From assembly GCA_002309425.1 (NCBI GenBank), contig DBXD01000061.1, positions 1-13,169 on the forward strand: a stretch of DNA of 13,169 bases, given 5' to 3'. Of this stretch, positions 6,258-13,169 are shown in pieces. Position 1 is the first letter of the stretch. Every line of letters begins with the position of its first letter. Position numbers and translations under genes: made by a program. Under the pieces are notes generated by a model, which saw nothing but the letters and a program-made list of their open reading frames with translations, had not been told where the DNA came from and ran no database searches. This stretch comes from Cyanobacteria bacterium UBA1221 (GTDB lineage Bacteria > Cyanobacteriota > Vampirovibrionia > Gastranaerophilales > Gastranaerophilaceae).

Positions 6258-9200
6258 ATGTCCGAAAATAAGCAGCAGGGAAATTTATTTATAAGACGCC
6301 CAAAGATGGCGATAGTTATATCTTTAGTAATTATGCTTGCCGGAATGTTGATGATGACACAGCTTCCGTTGGAAGAATATCCGTCAATAACACCTCCGCA
6401 GGTTGTTGTTACCGCAACTTATGCAGGCGCAAGTTCTGATGTTGTCGAATCAACGGTTGCGGCTCCTATTGAGGCACAGTTAAACGGTACCGATAATATG
6501 ATATATATGTCATCAACGTCAAGAAACGGGCAGTACCAGCTTACTTTGTATTTTAGAATAGGTACAGATCCGGATATGGCAGTTGTAAATGTTCAAAACT
6601 CCCTGCAACTGGTAACCCCTCGTTTGCCGGAGGACGTAAGGCGATACGGCTTGTCCGTCAGAAAATCCACGGGCGGTCCGGGTATAATGATGATTTCCGT
6701 AAATTCCCCGTCAGGAACCTATGATTCGCTATACATTGCAAACTATGCATCAATTTTTATAAAAGATGAACTTGCCCGTATTCATGGTGTTGGTACGGCG
6801 GCGGTTTTTGGTTCATCAGATTATTCAATGAGGATATGGCTTGATGTTAATAAAATGGCAAATCTGGGCATCTCGGTAAGTGAAGTCAATTCAGCCATTC
6901 AATCTCAAAACCTTCAGGCTCCGGCAGGGGATTTGGGTGTTGAACCAATGGTAAATAAACAACTGATTAAACTGACTTTAAGAACAAGAGGCCGTTTACA
7001 AACGCCGGAAGAATTTGAAGAAATAGTTATCCGCTCAAAACCTGACGGCTCTCAGATTAAATTAAAAGATATTGCAAAGGTTGAACTCGGGGCTGAGAGT
7101 TATTCATATTTTTCTCGTATAGGCGGGAAAAATTCTGCAATTATATCAATTTCTCAGATACCTGAGGCTAATGCTATTGAGCTGTCTAATAAATTAAGAA
7201 AAAGAATGGTGGAACTGAGCAAAAACTTTCCGCAGGGTATAGAATACAAAATTCAGCATGATGAAACCACGTATGTAAGAGAGTCTATCAGAGAAGTTAT
7301 AAGCGCAATTGCTTTGGCAATATTGCTTGTTGGTATTGTTTGTTACCTGTTTTTAGGAACGGCAAGGGCGGCATTTATTCCGATATGCGCAATACCTGTT
7401 TCTTTGATTGGTGTGTTTATATTTATGAACATTTTCGGATTTTCCATAAATTTATTAATATTATTCGGTCTGGTTCTTGCTGTCGGGTTGGTTGTTGACG
7501 ATGCCATTGTAGTTTTAGAGAATACGCAAAGGCATATTCAGGCGGGTATGTCGGCAAAAGAAGCAACAGAAATTACAATGAAAGAGGTTTTTGGTGCTGT
7601 ACTTGCAACATCTTTGGTTTTGATGGCGGTATTTGTTCCGGTATCATTTATGGAAGGTATCACGGGACAGATGTTCAGGCAGTTTGCCTTGTGTATCGCA
7701 TCGGCAATCGGTTTATCTACTGTTGTTGCACTGACATTATCGCCGGCCCTTTGTACAATGATTTTAAAGTCAGGCGGAAACGAAAAAGCTGATTTTGAGT
7801 TTATCCAGAAATTTGATGATTGGTTTAATAACCTTCGAGATAAATATCTTGGAGGGGCTTTAAAGTTTATAAATTCGTGGAAACTGACGTTGGGTACGTT
7901 TTTTATAATTCTTGTCTTTATATTATTTATGGGCAAAATGTTACCTACCGGCTTTTTACCGAATGAGGACAGAGGGGTAATTTTTACAAGAATACAGTTA
8001 CCTGACGGTTCTACGGCTTCGAGAACCGATGTTGTTGCAAAAGATATTGAACAGAAACTTCTTGCAATCCCCGGTGTAAAAAATACGATTACCCTTGTCG
8101 GTTTTGAAGGTGAAAATACTTCTTTTGTTGTGGCGGAACTTGATGACTGGTCAAAACGTAAGAAAAAAGATTTGAAGATGGACAGCATACTTTCCAAAAT
8201 TCAAAATGATTTCAGAAATTATCCGTCTGCAATAATTTCCTCTTTTGTACCGCCTGCAATAAGCGGTCTGGGTATGGTCGGCGGCTTTGAATATCAGCTG
8301 CTTGACAAAGGCGACAGAAGTCCTCAGGAGCTTTATGATGAGGCTGTAAAATTTACCAATGCGGTATATAAAGAGGATAAAGAGAGAGATGCAATATTTA
8401 CGCTTTTAAATTTCACATATACGGCAACGCTGCCGCAAATGCTGGTTGAAGTGGATGCTTCCAAAGCACTGGCACAAAATGTTTCTATAATGGAAGCATA
8501 TAATGCTCTGGCTTCTTATTTTGGTAGAAGTTATATAAATGACTTCAACAAATTGGGAAGAGTATTCCGTGTATATATGCAGGCAGATGCCCCATTCAGA
8601 GAAAAACCATCTGATTTGGATAATATATACATAAAGAATAATTACGGTAAAATGGTTCCGCTGTCGGCAGTTGTAAAGACAAAAGAAGTTGTTGGTCCGT
8701 ATAGTTTAACGAGATTTAATATGTATCCGTCTGTTACTATAAACGGTATGGTTCGTTCCGGTGTAAGTTCGGGTGAATCAATGGCAAGAATGGCGGAAAT
8801 GTCTGAGAAATATTTACCGAAAGATATGGGATATGCGTGGTCGGGTGCATCTTTGCAGGAAAGTGAATCCAGCGGACAAATAGGACCGATTATTGCAATG
8901 TCATTGATATTTGTGTATTTGTTCCTTGTAGCTCTGTATGAGAGCTGGATGCTTCCTATGGCGGTAATGCTCGTTTCGCCGATTGCATTGGTTGGTGCAT
9001 TATTCTTCCAGTATTTGGCAGGATATTCTCTTGACCTGTATTCTCAAATCGGACTTGTAATGTTAATCGGTTTGAGTACAAAACAGGCAATATTGATTAT
9101 AGAGTTCGCAAAGGATGCTCATCAGGGCGGTATACCTATAAGAGAAGCAGCAACACAAGCCGCAAAATTAAGGTTCAGGGCGGTAATGATGACAAATATT

Positions 9201-9413
9201 GCATTTATTTTAGGTTTGTTGCCTTTGGTATTTGCAACAGGAGCAGGCGCAGCGAGCCGAAACTCAGTCGGTATGACAGTTATGGGTGGTATGATAGCGG
9301 TTGCTTTTGTCGGTACCTTCCTTGTTCCGGCATTCTACGTTATGATTGAAGAATTTAAGATTTTTACCGCACACAAGTTCGGCAAAAAAAAGGAAAATAA
9401 TGATAATGTTTAA
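6258..9413 (+). CDS. RND multidrug efflux permease, HAE1 family (AcrB/MexB type)
   Basis: 1051-aa proton-driven inner-membrane pump of the normal AcrB length. The N-terminal FIRRPKMAIV plus the first membrane helix and LPLEEYPSITPP are typical of HAE1. Two groups of membrane helices (about 340-560 and 880-1035) alternate with two large periplasmic loops. The proton-relay residues are present: Asp414 and Asp415 in LVVDDAIVVLEN (AcrB D407/D408), Lys942 in GLSTKQAILIIEF (K940) and Arg972 (R971). All point to a functional antiporter. Substrates (drugs, dyes, bile salts, lipids) cannot be told from sequence. AAGGA in the last codons of the adaptor is the probable ribosome-binding site. The last codons overlap the tolC-like gene. 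Confidence 0.96.
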   Translation: MSENKQQGNLFIRRPKMAIVISLVIMLAGMLMMTQLPLEEYPSITPPQVVVTATYAGASSDVVESTVAAPIEAQLNGTDNMIYMSSTSRNGQYQLTLYFRIGTDPDMAVVNVQNSLQLVTPRLPEDVRRYGLSVRKSTGGPGIMMISVNSPSGTYDSLYIANYASIFIKDELARIHGVGTAAVFGSSDYSMRIWLDVNKMANLGISVSEVNSAIQSQNLQAPAGDLGVEPMVNKQLIKLTLRTRGRLQTPEEFEEIVIRSKPDGSQIKLKDIAKVELGAESYSYFSRIGGKNSAIISISQIPEANAIELSNKLRKRMVELSKNFPQGIEYKIQHDETTYVRESIREVISAIALAILLVGIVCYLFLGTARAAFIPICAIPVSLIGVFIFMNIFGFSINLLILFGLVLAVGLVVDDAIVVLENTQRHIQAGMSAKEATEITMKEVFGAVLATSLVLMAVFVPVSFMEGITGQMFRQFALCIASAIGLSTVVALTLSPALCTMILKSGGNEKADFEFIQKFDDWFNNLRDKYLGGALKFINSWKLTLGTFFIILVFILFMGKMLPTGFLPNEDRGVIFTRIQLPDGSTASRTDVVAKDIEQKLLAIPGVKNTITLVGFEGENTSFVVAELDDWSKRKKKDLKMDSILSKIQNDFRNYPSAIISSFVPPAISGLGMVGGFEYQLLDKGDRSPQELYDEAVKFTNAVYKEDKERDAIFTLLNFTYTATLPQMLVEVDASKALAQNVSIMEAYNALASYFGRSYINDFNKLGRVFRVYMQADAPFREKPSDLDNIYIKNNYGKMVPLSAVVKTKEVVGPYSLTRFNMYPSVTINGMVRSGVSSGESMARMAEMSEKYLPKDMGYAWSGASLQESESSGQIGPIIAMSLIFVYLFLVALYESWMLPMAVMLVSPIALVGALFFQYLAGYSLDLYSQIGLVMLIGLSTKQAILIIEFAKDAHQGGIPIREAATQAAKLRFRAVMMTNIAFILGLLPLVFATGAGAASRNSVGMTVMGGMIAVAFVGTFLVPAFYVMIEEFKIFTAHKFGKKKENNDNV

Positions 9414-10839
9414 GAAGATTTTGACTTTAAGTTTAATATTAGGATTTATAGGGATACCGAGTCTGGCAAAAGGCAAAGCCGATATTGGTAATAAGATAAA
9501 CGACAAGGAATATCCGTCCGCTGAAAAAGTCTTGCCGGAGAAAACCGAAAAAACCGATAATCCGATTACCATATCAGGGTCTGTCGAGAAAAATATAGAT
9601 ATGACTCTTGACAGGTGTATTGAATTAGCGCTTGGCAATAATCCTCAAATAAATTCCGCTTTTCAGGATATGCTGGCATCGGATGCGAGAATTAAGCAGG
9701 TTTGGTCAAATTATTTTCCGCAATTAAATTGGCAGTCAGGCTTTACGAGAATCCGTCAGCTGCAGTTATCAGATGTTTTCGGCAGAAATTTAACATACAA
9801 TTATTATCTTGCGGGGCAAATAACTTTGCAGCAAATGCTTTATGATTTTGGTGTTACACAAAATCAGGCGACAATAAAAAAACTGGATTATAAAGCTTAT
9901 AAGGCAAGTCTTGCCGCTGTAATTAATGACGTTATATATCAGACAAAAGATGCATATTATAATCTGCTGCTTGCAATGGAAAACAAACGTGTTGCCGAGG
10001 ATAATGTAAATAAGTACGAACTCTTTTATAATCAGGCAATAGCTTTTTATAAAATAGGAATGAACCCGAAAGTCGATGTTACTATTGCTCAGTCAAATTT
10101 ATCCAATGCTAAATTAAATTTGATACAGGCGGATAATTCGGTAAATCTTGCTATTGCGAAGTTGAACAATGTAATGGGTGTTCCGTTTATCAATAAATAC
10201 GATGTTAAAGAAAGGCTGGAATATACTCCTGTAAATATAACTCTGAATCAGGCGGTCGATATGGCAAGAGAGTCCAGACCCGAATTAAAAATGGCGGAGC
10301 TGAAAGTTGAAAGTGCGAAACAAACAGTTAAGCTGGTTAAAAAATCTTATTTGCCGACAATATCTCTGGAAGGGCAATATATGCGCGGAGGTAAACATAT
10401 TAACAGCAACTATGGTTACAGTTTGGGCGGATATTTGACATTCCCGACTGTTAACGGTGCTCTGATAAGAAACGAAATAAAAGAGGCAAAATATTTATAT
10501 GATAAAGAATTAGCAGAGGCACAAAACACTCAGAATGCTATATATCTGGAAATTCAGACGGCCTATTTAATGCTGACCGAAAAGAAAGCGCAGATTCCTG
10601 TTGCAATTTTACAGGTCAAGCAGGCAAAAGAGAATTATGAACTGTCATACGGCAGATATCGTGTCGGAGAAGCAAGTCCTGTGGAATTAAGAGATGCTCA
10701 GGTAACGTATCAGGAAGCCCAGTTTGATTATTATAATACCCTGTACGGATACAATTCCGCAAAGGCGGCACTCGAAAAAGCGATAGGCAAAAATCTGGTT
10801 TGTGAAGATGAACCTATTGAATTAGAAAAAAAGTCATAG
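9400..10839 (+). CDS. TolC-family outer-membrane efflux protein
   Basis: 479-aa outer-membrane factor completing the pump. It has a signal peptide (MIMFKKILTLSLILGFIG..SLA, about 1-23), then a low-complexity linker to about residue 67. Two outer-membrane-efflux repeats follow: the first opens with TLDRCIELALGNNPQI (about 69-84), the second around TLNQAVDMARESRPEL. Long, alanine- and glutamine-rich helices are expected for the periplasmic tunnel. The start at 9400 is preferred because AAGGA is five nt upstream; ATG 9406 is a second option. An in-frame ATG at 9346 would put the signal peptide behind an unlikely basic extension. The gene overlaps the permease by 14 bp, so coupled translation is likely. 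No terminator is seen right after it. Confidence 0.94.
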   Translation: MIMFKKILTLSLILGFIGIPSLAKGKADIGNKINDKEYPSAEKVLPEKTEKTDNPITISGSVEKNIDMTLDRCIELALGNNPQINSAFQDMLASDARIKQVWSNYFPQLNWQSGFTRIRQLQLSDVFGRNLTYNYYLAGQITLQQMLYDFGVTQNQATIKKLDYKAYKASLAAVINDVIYQTKDAYYNLLLAMENKRVAEDNVNKYELFYNQAIAFYKIGMNPKVDVTIAQSNLSNAKLNLIQADNSVNLAIAKLNNVMGVPFINKYDVKERLEYTPVNITLNQAVDMARESRPELKMAELKVESAKQTVKLVKKSYLPTISLEGQYMRGGKHINSNYGYSLGGYLTFPTVNGALIRNEIKEAKYLYDKELAEAQNTQNAIYLEIQTAYLMLTEKKAQIPVAILQVKQAKENYELSYGRYRVGEASPVELRDAQVTYQEAQFDYYNTLYGYNSAKAALEKAIGKNLVCEDEPIELEKKS

Positions 10840-10864
10840 AAATGTAAAGTTATGTAAAAATGAA

Positions 10865-10892
10865 TTTAAAATGGCTGAAATCCAGTTATAAT
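10865..10892 (+). promoter_or_regulatory. possible promoter of the orphan gene
   Basis: A perfect TATAAT (10887-10892) follows tolC by about 50 bp. The -35 is poor (TTTAAA, 10865-10870, 16-bp spacer). Transcription would start around 10899, that is inside the pentanucleotide repeat. Confidence 0.35.
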
Positions 10893-10897
10893 GTCTC

Positions 10898-10922
10898 ATA
10901 GGATAGGATAGGATAGGATAGG
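10898..10922 (+). repeat. pentanucleotide tandem repeat ATAGG x5
   Basis: Five perfect copies of ATAGG followed by three more G. The array begins six bases after a TATAAT box, and its last unit merges into AGGGGGTGA, which resembles a Shine-Dalgarno sequence. Perfect short arrays are prone to slipped-strand copy-number change, here at or near a transcription start. Confidence 0.9.
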
Positions 10923-11017
10923 GGGTGAATTGTATTTAAAAGAGCAAATTAATTTTTTCTCCGATTTTGATACTCACATATGCGGTAAAAATATTAGATT
11001 TTAAAAAGGAGAAAAAA

Positions 11018-11740
11018 ATGAGAATTAGTCCGATTTCAAACAATGCCATTTCTTACAAAGGTTACCTGACAATGTATGGACCTTCAGGGAAAACCAAAAC
11101 GGTAACTCCAGAGCAAGTTCACGATTTGTCAGAGGAATCAATATATTATTATTTCAATAATCGTGATGTCGGTATAGCCGATGGTTCAAGTTACAAGCCA
11201 GGTAGTGCCGAAGCTTTTCTTGAATTATTCGCTAAAATGGGAACTGATCCAATGTATAATAGCAGAATATACAGGCATGATTTAAAAGTTTCAAAAGTAA
11301 CTTTCGACAACTCAAAATATTTTCTTGTTAATGCCACAAATGAAGAATTACTAAATGCCATTCGGGTTGCAGATAAATTGCCGGCAAACAAATGTGTTAA
11401 AGTTGGAGAGCCTCTATATCCGATGATTAAGATACTTAAAAATCAAAAAGTTAGTACCCCGGCATCAAATGACCCAAAATTAGCAGAGCTTGGCGAGCTT
11501 ACATTGGATGACTTAACAAATTATCCTAACACGATTAACGTAGTGAAAGCTCCGTCTACTGAGCATGAGAAAAGTCTACTAAGATATGACCCTGAATATA
11601 GACATCAATATTTGGGCTTGGCGAATTGTTCGTTGGTTAAGGATATGGAGGATGAAGGAGAGGCTACAACAGCCAAAACATCATTAATTGACCAATTACG
11701 CACTTCTCCTAGATGTAGTGGCGAAGAAGACCAGAAGTAG
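11018..11740 (+). CDS. orphan protein with N-terminal ISPIS...ISYKG motif
   Basis: 240-aa protein that I do not recognise. The ATG at 11018 is chosen because AAGGAG lies just upstream; an upstream TTG at 10967 has no ribosome-binding site. The protein looks soluble: no signal peptide, no membrane helix, mixed charge, acidic end. It opens with MRISPISNNAISYKGY. From memory, a short I(S/N).I...(V/I)(S/N)(F/Y)KG opening occurs on many unrelated-looking proteins of gut Gastranaerophilales, which would make it a lineage-specific leader; this cannot be checked here. The body contains GSAEAFLELFAKMG (about 61-74), YRHDL (about 85-89) and LGELTLDDLTNYP (about 156-168); none suggests an enzyme. It stands alone between tolC and a strong terminator. 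Confidence 0.75.
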   Translation: MRISPISNNAISYKGYLTMYGPSGKTKTVTPEQVHDLSEESIYYYFNNRDVGIADGSSYKPGSAEAFLELFAKMGTDPMYNSRIYRHDLKVSKVTFDNSKYFLVNATNEELLNAIRVADKLPANKCVKVGEPLYPMIKILKNQKVSTPASNDPKLAELGELTLDDLTNYPNTINVVKAPSTEHEKSLLRYDPEYRHQYLGLANCSLVKDMEDEGEATTAKTSLIDQLRTSPRCSGEEDQK

Positions 11741-11754
11741 AATAGTAGAATAGT

Positions 11755-11801
11755 TCGGGTTTTAACCCGACAATAGTCTGCAAGCGTGCATAATAATGCA
11801 C
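11755..11801. repeat. two small hairpins downstream of the orphan gene
   Basis: TCGGGT (11755-11760) pairs with ACCCGA (11765-11770) around TTTA. Then GTGCAT (11786-11791) pairs with ATGCAC (11796-11801) around AATA. Neither has a T-run. TAATGCACA (11794-11802) is the reverse complement of TGTGCATTA, which follows the hairpins in the repeat copies at 12025-12033 and 12199-12207. It may therefore mark the outer end of the inverted repeat copy. Confidence 0.5.
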
Positions 11802-11813
11802 AACAAAGAATAT

Positions 11814-11842
11814 AAGGTGCGCTAATTTTAACGCACCTTTTT
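11814..11842 (+). terminator. intrinsic terminator of the orphan gene
   Basis: AAGGTGCG (11814-11821) pairs perfectly with CGCACCTT (11832-11839) around a 10-nt loop, followed by further T to 11842. It is an 8-bp GC-rich stem about 75 bp after the stop codon. The A-run before it on the other strand means it could also work for minus-strand transcripts from glyA. Confidence 0.85.
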
Positions 11843-11850
11843 CCGTGCAA

Positions 11851-11922
11851 CCCTCTCCCATCGGGAGAGGGTAATTTTTCTTATTGAGCGTCAGCGAAAT
11901 TAGAAAAACGGGTGAGGGGTAT
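11851..11922 (-). repeat. REP-like palindromic repeat, copy A (inverted)
   Basis: CCCTCTCCC (11851-11859) and GGGAGAGGG (11863-11871) form a perfect 9-bp hairpin with loop ATC. To the right is a block that in reverse complement reads ATACCCCTCACCCG...TTCTAATTTCGCTGACGCTC. The same order of blocks occurs in copy C on the opposite strand. CCTCTCC/GGAGAGG elements next to CCTCACC are a common kind of extragenic palindrome in bacteria. Confidence 0.75.
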
Positions 11923-11944
11923 TTATTTTATAAATAAAGTTCAT

Positions 11945-12033
11945 ACCTCACCAACGTCTGCAACGAAAACAGAGTTTTCTGCATCCGTATCCTCTCCTAC
12001 TCTTTAGGAGAGGAGTGCAGAAAGTGTGCATTA
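11945..12033 (+). repeat. REP-like palindromic repeat, copy B
   Basis: Begins ACCTCACCAAC (11945) and contains a first hairpin (GAAAAC with GTTTTC, with flanking TGCA's). A second hairpin joins TCCTCTCCTA (11990-11999) to TAGGAGAGGA (12005-12014), and the copy ends with TGTGCATTA (12025-12033). It lies in the same orientation as copy C, 172 bp away. With ATAC...GGTGAGG of copy A it forms an inverted pair around an AT-only centre (about 11923-11940). Confidence 0.75.
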
Positions 12034-12058
12034 AAATAAACGTAAAGAACTTATCGTC

Positions 12059-12112
12059 TTAATTGTATAGCGGATGTTTTTGGCAAAGTTTTAAAGAACG
12101 TTCTCTGAGGTT
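12059..12112 (-). pseudogene. orphan copy of the glyA 3' end (last 17 codons plus stop)
   Basis: Read on the minus strand this 54-nt stretch encodes NLRERSLKLCQKHPLYN and a TAA stop. It matches the end of the real glyA (12213-12266), NLRERSLKLCSKHPLYS and TAA. 44 of 54 bases are identical, with no gaps. Six codons differ; four changes are synonymous (TAT/TAC, CTG/CTA, CTT/TTA, TCG/TCT) and two change Ser to Asn or Gln. Upstream of it on the minus strand is repeat copy C rather than glyA coding sequence, so it is a detached tail. It could derive from tandem duplication of tail plus repeat, or be left after exchange with a divergent glyA allele. Confidence 0.85.
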
Positions 12113-12116
12113 TATT

Positions 12117-12207
12117 ACCTCACCAACAATTCTAACTTCGCTAACGCTCGTAGAAATTGTATCCTCTCCTGCTCAAAAGTCTTGCAGGAGAGGGGAAATG
12201 TGCATTA
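12117..12207 (+). repeat. REP-like palindromic repeat, copy C
   Basis: ACCTCACCAAC (12117) is followed by an imperfect hairpin (CAATTCTA with TAGAAATTG) enclosing CTTCGCTAACGCTC. Next comes a perfect 10-bp hairpin, CCTCTCCTGC (12163-12172) with GCAGGAGAGG (12184-12193), and then TGTGCATTA (12199-12207). The stem differs from those of copies A and B by paired, compensating changes. It begins directly after the orphan glyA tail and ends six bases before the glyA stop codon, so it is in the glyA 3' untranslated region. Confidence 0.75.
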
Positions 12208-12212
12208 TAGTC

Positions 12213-13169
12213 TTAGCTATACAGCGGATGTTTGCTGCAAAGTTTAAGCGAACGTTCTCTGAGGTTCTTTAAAGCTTGTTCGTTATCAGATGCGTATATT
12301 GCGCCTGCAATTATTTTTGCAACTTCCGTCATATCTTCTTCTTTAAATCCTCTTGTCGTAACGGCAGGAGTTCCAAGTCTGATACCGCTTGTTACAAAAG
12401 GACTTTGCGGGTCGTTAGGTACGGTATTCTTGTTTGCCGTAATCCCCACAACTTCAAGAACATTTGCCATATCTTTACCGGTTTTACCGGTTTTTCTCAA
12501 ATCTAATGTCATAAGGTGGTTTTCTGTCATTCCGCCGACTATATCCAAGCCTTCATCCATTAAACCTTGTGCAAGTGCCTGTGCATTTTTGATAATCTGT
12601 GCAGCATACTCTTTAAATTCAGGTTTAGAAGCTTCAAGTAAAGCAACAGCCTTTGCCGCAATTATATGCTCTAACGGCCCTCCCTGCATTCCCGGGAAAA
12701 CTGCTTTATCAATGGCTTGCGCAAATTCTTCTTTGCACATAATAATCCCGCCTCTTGGACCTCTCAGTGATTTGTGGGTTGTAGTTGTCACAAAATCGCA
12801 ATATGGTGCAGGTGACGGATGTAATCCCGCGGCAACAAGTCCTGCAATATGTGCAATATCTGCCAATAACAAAGCCCCGACTTCGTCAGCGATTTCTCTG
12901 AATTTCTTAAAATCTATAATTTTTGAATAGTTACTTGCGCCGCAAATAATCAATTTCGGTTTATGCTCAATCGCCATTTTACGGACATCTTCGTAGTCAA
13001 TTTCACCGTATTCGTTTATGCCGTAACTTTTTACATCAAAATACATTCCGGAAAAATTAACTGGAGAACCGTGAGAAAGGTGTCCGCCGTTTGATAAATC
13101 CATACCTAAAACATTATCCCCGCATTTTAAGACGGACATGAAGACAGCCATGTTTGCCTGAGCACCTGA
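12213..13169 (-). CDS. glyA: serine hydroxymethyltransferase GlyA (N-terminus beyond window)
   Basis: PLP enzyme interconverting serine plus tetrahydrofolate with glycine plus methylene-tetrahydrofolate, the main source of one-carbon units. 318 residues are visible. The frame is open to the right edge and reads SGAQANMAVF there, the conserved SG(S/A)QAN segment, so roughly the first 95-100 residues are missing. Conserved landmarks are GGHLSHG, DIAHIAGLVAAG, the PLP-lysine motif TTTTHKSLRGPRGG, GGPLEH and SGIRLGTPAVTTRG. The end LKLCSKHPLYS matches the family's usual ...LC..FP.Y finish. The Met at 13151 is internal, not the start. Its last 17 codons are duplicated downstream at 12059-12112. 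Confidence 0.96.
   Translation of the reverse strand, partial: SGAQANMAVFMSVLKCGDNVLGMDLSNGGHLSHGSPVNFSGMYFDVKSYGINEYGEIDYEDVRKMAIEHKPKLIICGASNYSKIIDFKKFREIADEVGALLLADIAHIAGLVAAGLHPSPAPYCDFVTTTTHKSLRGPRGGIIMCKEEFAQAIDKAVFPGMQGGPLEHIIAAKAVALLEASKPEFKEYAAQIIKNAQALAQGLMDEGLDIVGGMTENHLMTLDLRKTGKTGKDMANVLEVVGITANKNTVPNDPQSPFVTSGIRLGTPAVTTRGFKEEDMTEVAKIIAGAIYASDNEQALKNLRERSLKLCSKHPLYS

Noticed and set aside
7538..8197. 219-codon open frame on the minus strand
   Set aside because: Entirely antisense to the RND permease, whose frame is fully supported by motifs; no ribosome-binding site or recognisable domain.
9346..9399. Longer N-terminus for the TolC-like protein
   Set aside because: It would place a basic stretch before the signal peptide and overlap the permease by 68 bp; ATG 9400 has a well-spaced AAGGA.
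11851..12207. CRISPR array
   Set aside because: Only three copies, one of them inverted, with unequal spacing and diverged sequence; no uniform spacers and no cas genes.
12063..12272. 69-codon plus-strand frame across the repeats
   Set aside because: It consists of repeat DNA and the antisense of the glyA tails; no start signal.
12232..12930. 232-codon open frame on the plus strand
   Set aside because: Antisense shadow of glyA, which carries all serine hydroxymethyltransferase motifs.
13149..13151. glyA start codon at this Met
   Set aside because: Conserved SGAQAN residues continue upstream to the window edge, so the true start lies outside.

Overview
The window is AT-rich, gene-dense bacterial DNA from a Gram-negative (diderm) organism, since it carries a complete tripartite RND efflux pump with an outer-membrane factor. 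My best guess is a non-photosynthetic, gut-type member of the cyanobacterial phylum (Gastranaerophilales/Melainabacteria). Three things point that way: a long tmRNA tag of cyanobacterial look, a polyprenyl synthase close to cyanobacterial/plastid geranylgeranyl synthases next to a DUF212 protein, and an orphan protein starting with an ISPIS...ISYKG motif that I associate with that lineage. This is inference; no 16S rRNA or taxonomic marker is present.

Left part (1-2230), minus strand: lipA (lipoyl synthase), then an atypical D-2-hydroxyacid dehydrogenase homologue, then ssrA (tmRNA) with a good promoter; ssrA runs off the left edge. From 2313 the plus strand carries rsgA, a polyprenyl diphosphate synthase and a DUF212 (divergent PAP2) membrane protein, packed with overlap or 1-nt spacing like an operon. 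A 73-aa stand-alone LuxR-type HTH protein converges on the end of that operon, with an 8-bp overlap.

Middle part (5017-10839), plus strand: a clear sigma70-type promoter drives an efflux operon made of adaptor, HAE1-type permease and TolC-like outer-membrane factor, with tight or overlapping junctions. The solo LuxR-type gene is divergent to it and is the obvious candidate regulator.

Right part: after tolC comes a perfect pentanucleotide repeat (ATAGG x5) at a probable start of transcription, then an unrecognised 240-aa orphan gene. The next gene-free 472 bp hold a strong terminator and three copies of a hairpin-bearing, REP-like repeat whose stems co-vary. Between two of these copies lies an orphan duplicate of the last 17 codons plus stop of glyA. 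The real glyA (serine hydroxymethyltransferase, minus strand) follows and runs off the right edge.

Most genes are ordinary housekeeping or efflux functions. The unusual parts are the repeat array with the duplicated glyA tail, the pentanucleotide repeat before the orphan gene, the dehydrogenase with substituted catalytic positions and a cysteine cluster, and the solo LuxR protein. No defence system, CRISPR array, transposase or integrase is visible.
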